DNA of 64,000 nt from Pezicula radicicola (GCA_003008705.1 PDUO01000062.1:5891-69890), one strand, 5' to 3'. Shown: positions 22,991-35,713, counted from the first letter of the stretch. Numbers and translations: made by a program. The notes: a model not told the origin generated them from the letters alone.

Positions 22991-23208
22991 GCAAGAAAGC
23001 TGTAGAGAAGGGAGTTGGAGGTAAATAATAAAGGAGACAAGACGAGCACTGAATCAAGGACTGAGTCGTCTCGTGCCACCCACACCAGCATGCACGATGC
23101 TCCCCGTGTCGGCCATATAGCTGTCACGGTAGCATTGGGTTGTCGTAATCGTAGTTCTCGCAACCAAACCCGAACTTTCCGAAGTGTACCAAAACTCGTA
23201 ATACGAGA

Positions 23209-23505
23209 ATGCATATAGACGGAATCGCTGCAATAAAAATATTGTTAACTCTGACGTGTGTCGCGGAGGACTTGGTTAAGATTTACGAGGACTTTCGAAC
23301 TGGAAAAAGTATAAAAATCGGTAGAGATCCTGATCGCGATACACCACTTCCGATGCTTGTGAGAGTTGAGAATGAGGAAATCAGTAATTCTTACTGCAAG
23401 ATTGAAAACATTGGCGGTGGGATCTTTCTGTACGACTTGGATTCTACGAATGGGACTTCTCTCAAGACATATGTCGTGAAATTGTTTACCGAGATTATTG
23501 AGTAG
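23209..23505 (+). pseudogene. FHA-domain fragment
   Basis: The sequence IKIGRDPDRDTPLPMLVRV, EISNSYCKIENIGGGIFL and YDLDSTNGTSLK is a forkhead-associated domain, which binds phosphothreonine peptides: Gly-Arg-Asp at the loop, Ser-Asn before the Cys-Lys-Ile-Glu strand, and the Ser-Thr-Asn-Gly-Thr signature. It starts without a proper N-terminus, and the frame closes 40 codons after the domain begins to fade. A separate frame at 23638-23838 (MSFFNVNNN...) is open but unassigned. Confidence 0.55.
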
Positions 23506-24022
23506 AGCAAATCCGCTTGGAGGGGGGATTTAAATATACGTGCTTCTTTTCTTTTTCTCACATGGGCTGGACAGATGCTTCCTTCTACGGATATGGGATA
23601 CATTCTATAGTTTGCTCTTTTTCTTCTTCTCAGATCGATGAGCTTCTTCAATGTAAACAATAATCGCATAAGTTTAGGACACTACAGGTCCACGGCACAG
23701 CTACGGGCTCTTGCCGGTTATCTTGAGAATCTGTTCTACATTCAAGAGGCCGAGACCGAATGTCGGGAGAGGCTTTCAAGTACTAAATTCAAGGGAGTCG
23801 TTATTAAGAAATTAGGAAACTTGGTTGTAAATCAGTAGTCCCAAATGCGGAAAGGGTATAGAGAAGATCCTCTACAACTTCACTGGCGGGCGATCGAAAT
23901 AATAGTTGAGAGCTATGGTTTTAAGCATGAACTACAAACCTCCCCTCCTCCCACTCCCCCTCCACTCTCTCTTCAACTGCCATCTACCTATAGCTCCCAT
24001 AGCTTTGGCTCGATGGCGCAAG

Positions 24023-25237
24023 ATGAGTTCGCAGCCTCAATCACAATCACAACCACGACCACGGCCCCGAGAATCTCCATCGCTCGCAGCCACTACGATC
24101 ACGACGAAGGCTCCCCAGCTGAGTTTCATCAAGTCGCCGCCCACTCCTCCACGAACTTCCTCCCCACCAACCGAAGAGAAGACGCTCGCTATCGTCAACG
24201 AGATCTACGTGCGCAGGGACGGGACCAGTTCGTCGACCGCACCGTGGGCAGCTTGGCACCTAGATGTTATTGACTACCAGACTCTGCAGTGTCAACTTAA
24301 CGAAGACAAACTCCTTCGGGGCTTTGTCGAAAATCAACTTCGGTAAGATGGTGATGCATGTTGGCATTCAAGGACACTAACATGGACCTTTGCCAGATGT
24401 GAGTACTTCCCCTGCGCCTAACGCTTTGTCCTTCGAATACCCACCATCTTGCATGAACGATTCATCAACGCTACGGCTGAGAACATCGTCGCTCAGCTGA
24501 AAGTCACCAAGAACATGAATCCGAACACGCCGCACTCCACGCCGCACTCAGTGCCCGCAAGCAGTATCGTCTCAACGGGCTCATCGACTATTAAATTTCC
24601 CGATCCTAATTACGGGCCACACCAACCAGACGCTTCCTTTCGCCATCTGCAGGCTCCATATGCTGGAGTCCTGTTCGAGGTGTCCTATTCACAGAAGAGA
24701 AAGAATATACCGCGTCTTGCAGGCGAATACATTCTAGGCTCGGATGGGGAGATCCGCGTGGTGGTTGGTCTAGACATCGAATATTAAGGTACAAGGTAAG
24801 TCACTAGATCTGTCTGGCGCCCGCACTTCTCGAGAAATGATCGGGGGGAGGAAGAACTAGTGGTGCAGCGGACGATCGCTGACTAGCCCTTCCGAGGCGA
24901 CAGCGGCGAGGTGGTCACAGAGGGGGACCTATGACTTGAACTCAAGGACTTTGCACCGGGCGGGCTGGGCTTGGAACGATCGGACCCTCTTCACATTGCC
25001 GCAGCTTATCTCGTCAGGTACCTTGAACAAGCCGAATCGGTACACGCAGTTGACACAAAGCCCAAGGCTCAGAAACCAGGATTGCGCAAGCGCCGGAGGG
25101 AGAGTACACCGCCTAAGGAACTGCTTGCTGCTCGCGAGATGGCCTTTCAGGAAGACGAGCAGAGAGCTGCGAAGAGAGCCCAGCTTAACGACTCTTCCTT
25201 TTCTGCGAGTACCATGTCTGATACAGAGAGTGGGTAA
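24023..25237 (+). pseudogene. Uncharacterised fungal family gene with five in-frame stops
   Basis: The ATG at 24023 opens a Pro/Gln/Ser-rich N-terminus (MSSQPQSQSQPRPRPRE). An intron with a CACTAAC branch ends at CCAG near 24397, then the conserved core follows: FVLRIPTILHERFI, HLQAPYAGVLFEVSYSQK and LAGEYILGSDGEIRVVVG. The tail runs from SVWRPHFSRNDRG through FRGDSGEVVTEGD to KRAQLNDSSFSAS at 25237. I know this as a common fungal hypothetical family, possibly with a nuclease-like fold, but cannot state a function. In-frame stops at about 24420, 24785, 24797, 24883 and 24932 break it while the surrounding sequence stays conserved, so inactivation looks recent. Confidence 0.65.
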
Positions 25238-25239
25238 TG

Positions 25240-25940
25240 TTGGTTCTGGTTGTTGATGAGTATGGGTATATATTATCGATCCTTGGTAGGACACTCGGGT
25301 GAGTTGAGACTGTTGACCAACCTTTATATTCTGCACAAAGCTGATGCACTGCCAGCACATCGATCAATCCTGCCACGACTTGACTTGACCCTCCCTTTTT
25401 TCAGTCAGTTACATCGGTCAGAGCAAAACCAAACCTCCAGCAACCACTATAGCTGTTTGTTGACACCGGTAAGCTTGGTTAGCAGTGCTTCCCGATGTCT
25501 ATTAGAATTTTTGGTGCAAGCAGCGGGTGTAAGAACATGTCGCAGATAATCGACCATGGGAATCCTTGGTGTAGATATCAAGTGAGGTTGTAGAGAAGTA
25601 GGCTGCGGAGTTCTTGAAAGGAATGCTGGAATGATGGGCCATGGGCAGGAAGGAATAATAAGGTCAGCGGTAGATGGTAAGAAAGATGTTAGAAACAGAA
25701 ACTAGGTAGAAACAGGTAAAAAGATAGGGGTCTCCGGCCAAGGTACTGTGAGGGAGAGAGTAGAGTACTTGTCCCGAAGGATAAGAAAAAGAGCGAGTAA
25801 CGCATGCACAGAGTGGAGGAGGAAAAGAGTGGAAAAGGATGAAGGAGAAAAGAAGAGAAAAGGAAGATAACTAAGGGGAGAAGTTGTATATATATCTAAG
25901 AAAAGTGCGGGCAGCCCTTCGAAGATGTTAGGTCCTAGTC
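25240..25940. other. Purine-rich intergenic stretch
   Basis: No gene seen. 25560-25920 is rich in GA/AG tracts. Confidence 0.4.
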
Positions 25941-26890
25941 CACCCCGTGCGCTTTGGCTTTGACACCGACGCAGCCTCAGCCTCGAGTCCCCTAGTCATC
26001 TTGATCATCTCTACCAACCCCAAACCCGAAAACCTTTCGCGAGCGACGGTAAAGCCCATCATGACTTGGCTCGGCCGCATCATCAACAAACTCTCGCCTA
26101 CGAGTACGACAAGTCCATTATTTTACATCGATGTCTGCTGCCAGAACCAAGAGCAACGCAGCAGCCATAATGAGCAATCCGGCGTCGATTTAACCGGCAC
26201 ATACAAGCATGCCTTTGACGACATGCCACCACGTCCGGGCGCTTCGATTGGCCCATCTGAATACTAAGGTTGTACCTGCACCATCTGCGGCTATGTCATG
26301 TATTGTGGTAAGATATACATCCTTACTAATTGCCGTGTAGTGAATGGCCGGAACGCTTAGGTCTTGGGATCGCTCAGGCCATATCGACATGTAGACGGCG
26401 AAGCAAAGCATTTCGTAATGTCGCCATCGGATGCTGACTACAACGCTACAGTTGCCGCTCTCAAGAATCAGATTACTTTGATGGAGAATACTCTCGCCGC
26501 GCTTTCTGACAAGGCTCGCACCTAGGAAACAAACGAGGAGAACCCCAGGGGAAAAGCCGTACTTACGGGGACCCACGATTACTAAAAGGCTTTGCAACAT
26601 GTCTGTGACCTTCTTACCCAGGTCATGGACTGCGGCCGTCGTGTTGGATATGTTAAAGGTGCATCTGGTAGCGTGTACCCAGAATCAAAGGACCACCCTT
26701 GTATGGACTGGGCAATCATAGAGGATGAAAATTTAAGCAGCGGTAGCTTCGCTCAAAATATCGTAAATTTCCAACCACATTTTATCTTCCTCGATTTAGA
26801 TTCTAGCAACTAATGTAGACCCTCTCAAATTCTAGCATCGACGTATTAGGCCTGACGATAAGGGATTTAAGGAACTTTCTTCTGCCTTCT
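25940..26890 (+). pseudogene. Trypsin-like protein, degenerate copy 2
   Basis: The order matches the trypsin-like gene at 11-12.5 kb, with the N-terminus better preserved: RFGFDTDAASASSPLVI, then DDMPPRPGASIGP, IYILTNCRVVNG, AKHFVMSPSDADY, GASGSVYPESKDHPCMDWAI and, after a probable intron, HRRIRPDD. The catalytic His expected in the ALTPCHV-type motif reads Arg (NCRV). Stops occur at about 26265 and 26523. The Ser region (GDSGS) cannot be found downstream, so the 3' half is lost. Copy 1 keeps the His, Asp and Ser positions. Confidence 0.6.
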
Positions 26891-28700
26891 CTTCTCTACG
26901 TGACATTAATCAGCGCGAGACTACCATCCCCACTTGTTTTAGATTTGGATTTGGGCTTAGAAATCCTATTCCTACCATCTTCTTTATACTATCCTAATCC
27001 TATTAACTTCCTGAGAACTGCTCGCTTAGATCGCGTTGAGGGAAGGAACGGCTATTTTCCCACTTCCACAGGAAAGCTGCAACCAATTACTGCACTGTAC
27101 GAAAGTACAGTACGAAGCATACAGATTTCTAGCCACGATCCCGCTTGTTCCCTACTGTCTAAGATCATTAGCATCTCGGACCAATGGATAATAAACATCA
27201 ACAAGCAGCTTTTCCCAAAGGAGGCCGAGCTTTAAAATTGCATCACACGCTAAGTTAGGCCGTCCTATGATCGATGTTGTGTTATTACTCGTGTATAACC
27301 GCCCCCCGCAATGCCAGAATTATACCTCGAGTGACAAGCTCTACCGCTCTATTGTAACTCCAAGCCGAGCTCTCGTCATGCTAAACTCTCTATTGATGGA
27401 CTCAAGGCCAATGTCGTGGTCCGGCCCCAAACTTGCTACGGTGCTACCTCACTGAAAGGCCCCGATTGTAAACACCGCTCCGGAAAATGCCATCATGAAA
27501 TACTAATACTAATACTTCAGCCACGTGTGAGATGCGCTACCAGGATAGTGTGCGTATGCGGGCCTGTCGCAGTCTGATACATTGTGGAATAATAATGATG
27601 ACAATGACACTTCCGCTATCTCTTCCAGTAGTGACGAAGACGAAGTCGCCGAGGAATGCTCTCCTACTCCACGTGCAGCTTAGATACAAGACGGAGCGTA
27701 ATAAATCCTCGGAGAAGCTAGTGGAGAGTACATCGTTTATGTGGTAATGAGTGATGTGTTTTGGACTTTGGAATTTAAAATTTCACTTTGGTGCCAGAAG
27801 CCAATGCTCATAGTGATTTCAGGGAAGAAGACAACTTACAAGCAACCGACAGCAGGAGAGAGGAGATACATGTTAAGATGCATTGAGGAAGAGATGAAGA
27901 GCCTTATACAAACAGTACCAGTAAGCAGTACTCTGTAAGGACCTTTTCGCCGAAGTACACAGTATACACCTACCTGCCTACCTGCCTGCCTATAAGCCAA
28001 CCGAGTTATCCGACCAAGGAATAATGTGCACAAGCCGAGGGCAGAGCAATTTCAAGGCACAGGACAATTGCTGGGTACAAAGTAATCTTATGGCGACGAC
28101 GCAAGGCTGAGCTCTGGGATCTAACATACTGGGTTCCGGAATATTGGGCTGTAGGCTCTGGGCAGACTAGGTTATGGGTGCTAAAATACTAGATAGGCTC
28201 TGGAGGTACTGTGTGCTCTAGAATCACCGGTGGTAGGTAGGTAATGTAAATACTAGTGCTGGGTCATGGCTTAGATGGTTCTAACCTGAATCGAGGACAC
28301 GGAGGGTACTTATTGGGAGGCGAATTATAGTATTGTGAAATTTTTTGTCTTTTACAACACACGGTTTAATCAGGCAATACAAGTACGAAGTCCTCCTTAC
28401 CGACCTTGCCAAACATGACAGTGAAACAAATGAGCTTATTATGTTCAAATACATCATCTCTTCTGGAATTCCCTCTTCTTTAGAGTTTTTGTTTTATTAT
28501 TGTAAAATGCTAGTAAATCAAATAGGTATCATGTATATTATATCTCCTCCTAACTTTCTTGCTCTCAGACCTTTTCTTTCCTCCATTCCTCTGTGTAGTC
28601 AACAGTAAAATATACCTAGCACCAACTCAAAGATTCATCATCTATCTTATTTATCCCCTAGCAAAGATTGGTCATGCTGCATGTAAAATATCTCTTTCCA
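26890..28700. other. Degenerate intergenic DNA
   Basis: Short frames only (for example 26900-27235, 27741-27938, 28345-28608), none recognisable. A CTGCCTAC-type short repeat lies near 27970-27995. Confidence 0.35.
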
Positions 28701-28729
28701 GCTCAGCTCAGCTCCTTTATAAACCATTG

Positions 28730-29087
28730 CTAGCCTTGTACGTATTGAGGATTTGGAGTGCGTCCACGCCGGCCTCGCCTCCGGCCTCTTCCTTGGCCAG
28801 CCTGGTGGTTTTCACTACTACTGCTCTCTGCCTTGGGATCCTCAGCTCTATTATTAAATTCCTTGGCGGCCAATTAGGTACCCATCCATCTCTGTGTTGT
28901 CGATTATCGCGCTACCATCAGCAGCGGCACTTTCTCCACTCTCAGCAGGCTTCTCCTCTACCTCGTCCACTTCTTCAGCATCGTCGTCTACGACATTGGT
29001 CTCTGATTGTTCGCGATAGAAACCGGCAGGAGGTGCCTTTCGGGGAGGGGTACTCTCTAGGATCTCTGGGATTTCGTGCGCGGGCAT
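28730..29087 (-). CDS. Small acidic protein with an RG-rich tail
   Basis: From the ATG at 29087, MPAHEIPEILESTPPRKAP leads into an acidic stretch (DDDAEEVDEVEEKPAES). A possible 34-bp intron (28881-28848) keeps the frame into a basic GRGRRRGRRGR tail ending at 28730, giving 107 aa. Without the intron the frame stops at 28854. The intron is unusually short, so the second exon is uncertain. Acidic then RG-rich composition suggests a nucleic-acid-associated protein, but no family is recognised. Confidence 0.4.
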
Positions 29088-29099
29088 GTCTGGTAACTT

Positions 29100-29690
29100 C
29101 CTTGGTGGCTAATCAGATGTAGTCGAGACTGAGGGCGGAGAAGAGACAAAGGGAAAGGAAAGGACAGAGAAGCTGGTATGTGTAGTAAAGGATAGGTAGA
29201 AAGACAGACTGGAGATGAAATAAATGTATGGTATGGCGTTTTTGTAGTTTGTTTTTTCTCTTTTTTTTGGTTTTTTTTTTGCGACTGGACATACTTCGTA
29301 GCAGGGCTTTAATTACTTGGTTGACTTATTACGTGCCAGTCCCTACTACGACGTACAGACCCACTTAGGAAAAGTAAAATCTCCTATCTCGGCAGCATAT
29401 TGCTATAATAAGAGCTCTATGCAATATCAATAATTAGAGGTATCTTCATTTTAGTCGTAGGTACAGTACCTCCCTAGCCTCCGTAGGATTATAAAGTACT
29501 AATTTAGTCGCCTAAGGCAGATATAACTTAAAGTAATTTGAGGTAATTTATGCCTTATATTGATAGTACTGTTTTGCGACATTAATAGAGTTCTACGCAT
29601 CTTTAATATTTTGGATTTAGATGTAACTTGACAAGAAAACAGATTTAAACCGCATTACTTGAAGTCCCATTCGATAATCTAAATCTTATC
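29100..29690. other. AT-rich noncoding stretch
   Basis: No gene seen. Includes a poly-T tract at about 29260-29280. Confidence 0.5.
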
Positions 29691-29701
29691 CTAACAAGTC
29701 C

Positions 29702-31120
29702 TCACTCGGCCAAGAATCTCACTATCAATAACTTCAACAATTGTTTCAAGAATTTGCTGCTACCCCAAGTTCTTCCCCATGCAAGCCCTAAGCCTCGCTC
29801 CAAAGGCAAACATACTCCTTCCCATATGCGGTCTTCGCAAACCGTCATCTCCCCCATCTTCCAGTCACCTTTCTGGACGGAATTCGAATAGGCAAGGAAA
29901 GACCTCTTCATCACAATGGCGCATCCGACAATTCCTCCAGGAGGCAAGAAGGAAGGCCCTACTTTGAACCCGCTGTTCGGTACTACTCGTACGAAACGCG
30001 CAGTGTTCGCCATGCCTACTCTCAGTCCCTCTTTTACAACCGCGTTCAAATATGGCAATTGACTAGCAGCCTCTTTATTCCTGCTACGAATTTCCAGCAA
30101 CAATCTTGCACAAATATCTATATTCTGTATCAGGTGAAAGAGGATCGTGGATAGTATCACCGCAACCGAGTCAGTGCCAGCAAAGATGATAGTCTTAGAC
30201 TGCATCGGAGCCTCGCCAGGCTCAATCCCAGCAGCTCAAGGTCTCCCTTTATACGAGGCATTTAGCTTGCCTTTACTATAGTTTGCAGATGCAATGGTCT
30301 TGCCAGTCACTTCATTCGCGAATTTATCGACCAGGGCTGCGCTTCTGCTCACCTCCTTACTGGCGTTCATTTTACTTGAAAGAGTGTAAACGAGGACAAA
30401 TAGTTTGCAAAGCAAAAGAGAAAAGCGTGAAAAGACCAAAGTGGAGAATATAAAAGGGTTTATAAAGGGGTTGGCGCTAAGCTTTTGCGTTCGCCTTACT
30501 TCGATTGAGAGACCATCTAGCTCGCGAAGACTGCTATAACGCTTATTCAACAGATATCCAGTTACAACATCGATGGAGAGCCGCGCGCACAAGTCTAAGA
30601 TGTCTACCTTAATAGAACCAGTCTTTTTCTCCAAGGAGGCGGTCTTGAAGACTTAGATATTCTCGATAAACTCAGTTATGTAGTGAGTGATGATGCTGTG
30701 CAGATGTTCGCTGGCATTGCGGAGTTAACCGGGGCCAAAAAGCCGCGCAACAACTTTTGCTCTTGTATCTCTATACTTCGTATCGATAGCAGAAAAGATC
30801 GAGATAGTGGGTCCTAGATTGAAGTTTATATATCTTAAATCTTTCTAAAATCCACCGCTGGTAATATAGATGCCGTGGTGGGTAGCAGGGTCTGAAATCG
30901 AGACGGAGTTTGGTGCTACTCGAAGGACCTTCGTATTATACTTTCCAAGGTAGTAGCATTCCTATATAGCATAAGTTGTAGATGAAAAGAGAGCTGACAC
31001 GGCCCAGCAAGGGTCCGGGCACGTAGCTTAGAGGATAGACCCGCAAACGGTATACGGTCTATGAGAGCAGAAATGCTATCAGGAGTGCAAGTATCAACTA
31101 TAATATAGACACGGGCAAGA
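29702..31120 (-). pseudogene. Cytochrome P450 monooxygenase, degenerate
   Basis: Reading down the minus strand: an N-terminal proline-type region (about 31050-31000), SISDPATHHGIYITSGGF, FNLGPTISIFSAIDTKYRD, VDILDLCARLSIDVVTGYLL, the I-helix IIFAGTDSVAV (about 30185), the K-helix KEGLR, a PPGG loop, and the heme loop FAFGARLRACMGKNLG with its Cys intact. Several in-frame stops (for example after LFGPG, IENI and KGRP) and frame changes break it. It would be a membrane-bound oxygenase, commonly in secondary metabolism. A divergent O-methyltransferase fragment follows, suggesting a small lost biosynthetic cluster. Confidence 0.75.
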
Positions 31121-31556
31121 ATTTCTCTCTTACGATAGAAAATCGAAATTCGGGTCGTCTTGTACATGCACGAGCAGCATTTTTTGTATCAAGTGGTTTA
31201 TAGGCACTATAATCCAGAAAGCATACAAGGCTACCATAGGAACATTTATACTGGACCTAGAAGTTATTGCTTTAGTAATACGAGGAAATAAAAATGACTG
31301 AAGAAATAAATGGGCTTTACGGGGTGACTAGAATGCAAAGCTCGGCACTCAAAAACGTATTGGGAGACCTGGGAGAGATAAACAGTTTAACTCTGCCGGA
31401 CGATAGTAAGAGAGTATAGGCTTTGTTGGCCACATATGCTATGTTATGCCGACTTGAGACACCCTAGGAAACCATCATCAGGCTATGCATGGGCCAAGTA
31501 AACTGTAACTTTAATGAAAAACAAAAGTCGCATAGGCTGAAAGAAACTAGCCAGGA

Positions 31557-32200
31557 TTGGGCGCTGTATTGAAGGTAATAAAAGATCTCCAACTGTTCGA
31601 GAAATCGGAAGATGACGAGCCACTAGCTTCGTGTCCTGTGACCCTCCACTTCTTGGTTAGTGTCCCATTTTTTATGTTTCTGAAAGATCCATCTGCAGTT
31701 AGTGTGTTCATCGAGAACATAACCCTTCTTCCACGTAGAAGTCAAATTGAGTTTTATAAATGGTACAACTCGCATGCTCCAGCATCTAACCTTAAACAAT
31801 ATGCTTCAGGAAACTCCCATAGGGACGTTCAAGACAACAGCTTTCACTCTCGCACTTCTTCAGGCGGTATTTGGCTAATGGGATCAATTACCTATAAACT
31901 CAAATTCAAGATGTTACCAACATTGTTAACTGTGTTAGATATGACGCAATGATTCCTTGCTTTTACAAGATGCCTGAGTATCTAGCAAAGACGGGATACA
32001 AAAATATTACAGATCTAATAGGCGGGATTTTTCAATACACCAAGGATTAGAAAGGAGACTTGTTTCAGTATTATAACGCTCATAGAAGGGAGGGCGATTC
32101 GTTTAACATTGTCATAGGAGGCGTGATGGCAAATTAGGCAAGCTAGTTAAATATATTCCCCTGCAATACTTTGATCCACTCTACAAACAATAGTAGGCGC
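31557..32200 (+). pseudogene. O-methyltransferase N-terminal fragment
   Basis: A stretch reading RYDAMIPCFYKMPEYLAK, TGYKNITDLIGGIFQY and MANxASWLNIFP matches the dimerisation/linker half of fungal polyketide-type O-methyltransferases, just before the SAM-binding domain. Frames shift repeatedly upstream (31557-31952) and stops occur at about 32049 and 32136. The SAM-binding C-terminal domain is missing. It lies head-to-head with the P450 relic. Confidence 0.5.
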
Positions 32201-32557
32201 TAGAATTCTCTAGTTTCTCTGACTGAGAAAATGTCAGTCACGAATCACGTGTACAACTAATATAACCTCATTTCTACTGGTAGCTATGGCCTCCAATTTG
32301 TAGAGGATCGGAGCACTGGCGGGTTGACCATTTGACATCAAAAACAGCTCAATTAGTATGGGAAACGAGGCCCTTGCGATGTTTAGTTCTTGTATATATA
32401 GTGTAGAAATCCCCGTAGATTCAAGGGCCAGAATATACATGATTTTCAACCATTACTTATATTTCTCTAGGAGCGTTAATATAGTAGAGTTGAAGGTGGG
32501 GATAGTAGGTGCAAGGAAGGGCGGTAGAAGGAGATATTACAGCACGACTTTGTGATA

Positions 32558-32812
32558 CTAGCACTGGTGCTGGTGGAGGTGTATTGGGTCAAGGCTGTGT
32601 TTGTTGTAAAAATGGGGTTTGAGGTGCTTGGGATAGAGATAGAGACACTGGCTAGTCCTGAAACGTGACATTGTTTCAGTTAGGTATAAGATATAATACC
32701 TTAGGGTTGTGTAGGTAGTTACCTTTTGATAATCTCGATCCGCAATAGAAAGTGCTCCCAACGTTACTAGACAAAGAATTGTTATTTGTAGCATCGAGCT
32801 CTTTTTAGACAC
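32558..32812 (-). CDS. Possible small secreted protein
   Basis: MSKKSSMLQITILCLVTLGA looks like a signal peptide with cleavage near residues 22-24. A GTAACT donor follows codon 30, with an acceptor 79 bp later, but splicing leads quickly to a stop; the Ser/Thr-rich reading in the next exon is one frame off. Either the exon model is wrong or the gene is frameshifted. Confidence 0.3.
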   Translation of the reverse strand: MSKKSSMLQITILCLVTLGALSIADRDYQKVTTYTTLRYYILYLTETMSRFRTSQCLYLYPKHLKPHFYNKHSLDPIHLHQHQC

Positions 32813-32819
32813 ATACGAG

Positions 32820-34850
32820 ATAGTGTTAGAAATGTTGTCTTTGCCTGTTTGCTGCTGAATTTATAGCTATATTAGATGTCTTAGCTTCAGTTTTAGCCTC
32901 AATCCTAGCTTTAGTAGCCTGCGGATACTGCTGTTAAAGCATAAACTTTTTATTTTTTTTATTTTAATAAGAATTTAAAATGTTTCTCGGAAAGTCGGGA
33001 GCTTACAGTTATCTGTTGTAGACATTAATTTTGTCTTGCTGCTCCTTTATCTTGCTCTTTCATTAATGAATTAACAACGCCTTGCTTATTTGTCTATAAA
33101 TCAACCTCGTTCTACTGGTGTCCCCCCTCCTCCCGCCCCCCTTTTTTATGTGTATGCTATTACCCTTACTCCTCTAGATTACAATGTTGTAATATTGCAA
33201 GATAGATGCGAGAAACAATAGCGAGACAATTATAGGCTTCCCTATTAAAAACCTTAAGTTATTAATAGTCTTTTGCTAGACTTTATAGTACAATGCTACA
33301 TACGCAAGAAGGGGTGGAAATATATACAAAAGAGATCTGTTCGTTGTTATTAAGGTGCTACAGCGTGGACTACTCACATGCCTCCACAAGGAGATCCTCG
33401 ACTGTATTCGAAAGACCTCCCTTCCCTGAAGCCGATATTTCTTATAGGACGTTGTAGCCAGGACAGTCGAGTAAGGAATGCATGACTTTGTATACTAAAG
33501 GGGAGATCTCAGGTTTTTTTTTAATCTAGTATTCCAAGGCTGCTTGTACAATTCCTTGTTTTCGAGTCTGTCCGAATTTTCCAATTAAAAGCAGCGCGCA
33601 CTATGTTTCCACCCAAAACCAAACCAATCCAATCCAAAGTACTATTCGCCCAATTAGTGAATAGCCCGAACGCCCTAATCCCCTACATCCCAAAGACCCA
33701 AAGACCGAAAGGACGATTCGAGGCAGGCCAGTGCTAGTGCCAGTGCATTGCTGGCGGTTATTAATTTGTGGTCTAATAAACACGGGGAGGGTGTAGGTAC
33801 ATTGATTTTAGACAGCGTTACGATATGCAATATATGATGAGACCAATACGCGTACGGCAATGGCGAGAATCAAGGCGCTGACCGAGGTCTCTAGCATGCG
33901 GCTGTTGAATACCGGCCATGTGTAGAGTTTCTGGACTGAAAGCGCACCAAAGTTTAGGCGGCGAATGCCTACTAGATGAGGAGATATAATGATGATGGTG
34001 CAAGTACCGGCAGCCTCAATTTCGATCTGGTGAATGTCGGCTTGATCTATTTTGGATGTAAGCAAGCGGCACTTCGATCGTAAATGATAAATGAGATACT
34101 CGAGATGGTTTTTTACTTACGGTCTGGTAGGTACTGGACCATATCCAAGGAGACAGGATAGTTGGGGGCAAAGCCGAGGACTGTTGTATGTCAGCTTTGG
34201 GTTTGTTGTCCTTGAAATGGCGCTCGAGAATCGCAACAATTTACCTTGGAGAAGAGTAGGCATTTTCGACCGGCCGCACTTCGGTTATGGCAGCGATAGA
34301 CTCAAGATTCGTGCAAATGGCGTTGCCGACACACTTGATATTGAATGTAGATTGGAGTTCTGGTTTGTTTCTGCATCTATGAAAGAAGAAAGAATATAAA
34401 GAATATCTACATGATAGATATACAGTTGGTCACTATTACGCGACCTACCGGAAAATCTTCGGTCTGGGGTGGATGTAGCTAGAGACCCATTCTAGAAAAA
34501 AGAGAGAATGAAAAAAAGAAAAAAAAAGAGAAAAGGAGAAAAGGAGCGACGGTACGAACTACAGGGTAGGCATAAGATGAAACATGTTGGCAATTACAAG
34601 CAATTCAGGCTCTTTAACAAGGTTAGAGCGTAGAGGGGAGGAGGAGGAAGCTATACAGAAGGCAATGTTGACGAGCACTTTTGTCACCTGCACTCTCAAA
34701 TCCACCTCGAAATTATCATGAATTCAATGAATTTTCATTGATTCATCTATAATTAACATGCCCTTCCCACCTAATTATAGTGCTAAATCTATATACAACA
34801 TGTTAACTTTTATGTCTACCTGTTCCACCTCTTATTTGCCTGGATTTAAT
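32820..34850. other. AT-rich DNA with a possible LINE trace
   Basis: Mostly AT-rich with short frames. On the minus strand at about 33500-33370, VMHSLLDCPGYNVL then GLSNTVEDLLVEAC resembles the zinc-knuckle-like tail that follows RNase H in fungal non-LTR retrotransposons; this is weak. An unassigned minus-strand frame lies at 33808-34065. Confidence 0.3.
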
Positions 34851-35104
34851 ATCGAATTCACAGGATTAGAGGGAGAGCTTTAGAGGTAATAATATAAGTA
34901 ATAGATCTTACTCGGTGAACAACTTCACGCTTTCCTCCAGACAGATTACGCATACGCGAGAACCGTTTCCGGTGAATTGAGAGATACCATACAGCAGTTT
35001 GAGGCCCTCCCCAGACAACGTGATCGTTCCGGTACACCAGACTCAGGATCTCTATCTCAACCTGCTCAACGTGCCCTCTTTCCAACAGCGCGATTCGCCA
35101 AAGT

Positions 35105-35713
35105 ATGTCTGGAGCAGGATCAGGTTCAGGTTCAGCAGCTCTGCGCTGGCTTACTGATGAGTTGTCTGAAATCGAGCGCGAGTTTCTCAACACTGCCTCA
35201 ATCAAGAGAATTGTTGAGATCCTCCACAAGCACTTCAAGGTACATCCCGCCATTGCTTTGCGTGAACTGTCCAGCAACAAATATACGGTCCGCGATGTGA
35301 GATCGGGAAAGACGGTTCGCGCGTTTGCACAGGAAATGCTTCGCAATGCCAAGTCCGCTGAAATCACATCTACATACAGTCAGCTCGTGGCAATATGGAA
35401 TGGTTTGGATGCCCCTCTGAGATTGCAAGTCCCTTTTCCCAAGCATAACACGACATTCCGCAATTTCATTGAAACTATGGTCGTGGCTACTATGGACAGA
35501 ACGGATACAATCAGGGTTATCAGAATCAGAATCAATTCCAGGGAAATGGGAGAGCTAACCCTAATCACCAACAGCCTGGTCAAGACAGAAACGTTCAGCA
35601 GCCCCCTCCTCGCGTTCCGGCGCCGCCCCCGAGACTTCAAATCACCGATCGCCAGTACCAGCCACAACCGCATCGTGCGTATAATGCAGATATCGAGAAT
35701 TACCCGCCAGTGA
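35105..35713 (+). CDS. gag-like ORF of the gypsy element
   Basis: A 202-codon frame. Helical retrotransposon capsid-type sequence lies in the first 130 residues (WLTDELSEIEREFLNTA, LRELSSNKYTVRDV, AQEMLRNAKSA, IWNGLDAPLRLQVPFP). The tail after about residue 155 reads like a shifted frame, so the natural gag probably continued in another frame towards the C2H2 finger at 35.9 kb. Confidence 0.6.
   Translation: MSGAGSGSGSAALRWLTDELSEIEREFLNTASIKRIVEILHKHFKVHPAIALRELSSNKYTVRDVRSGKTVRAFAQEMLRNAKSAEITSTYSQLVAIWNGLDAPLRLQVPFPKHNTTFRNFIETMVVATMDRTDTIRVIRIRINSREMGELTLITNSLVKTETFSSPLLAFRRRPRDFKSPIASTSHNRIVRIMQISRITRQ

Noticed and set aside
23845..24273. Plus-strand ORF starting at 23845
   Set aside because: It is out of frame with the conserved family sequence that begins at 24023 in the overlapping frame.
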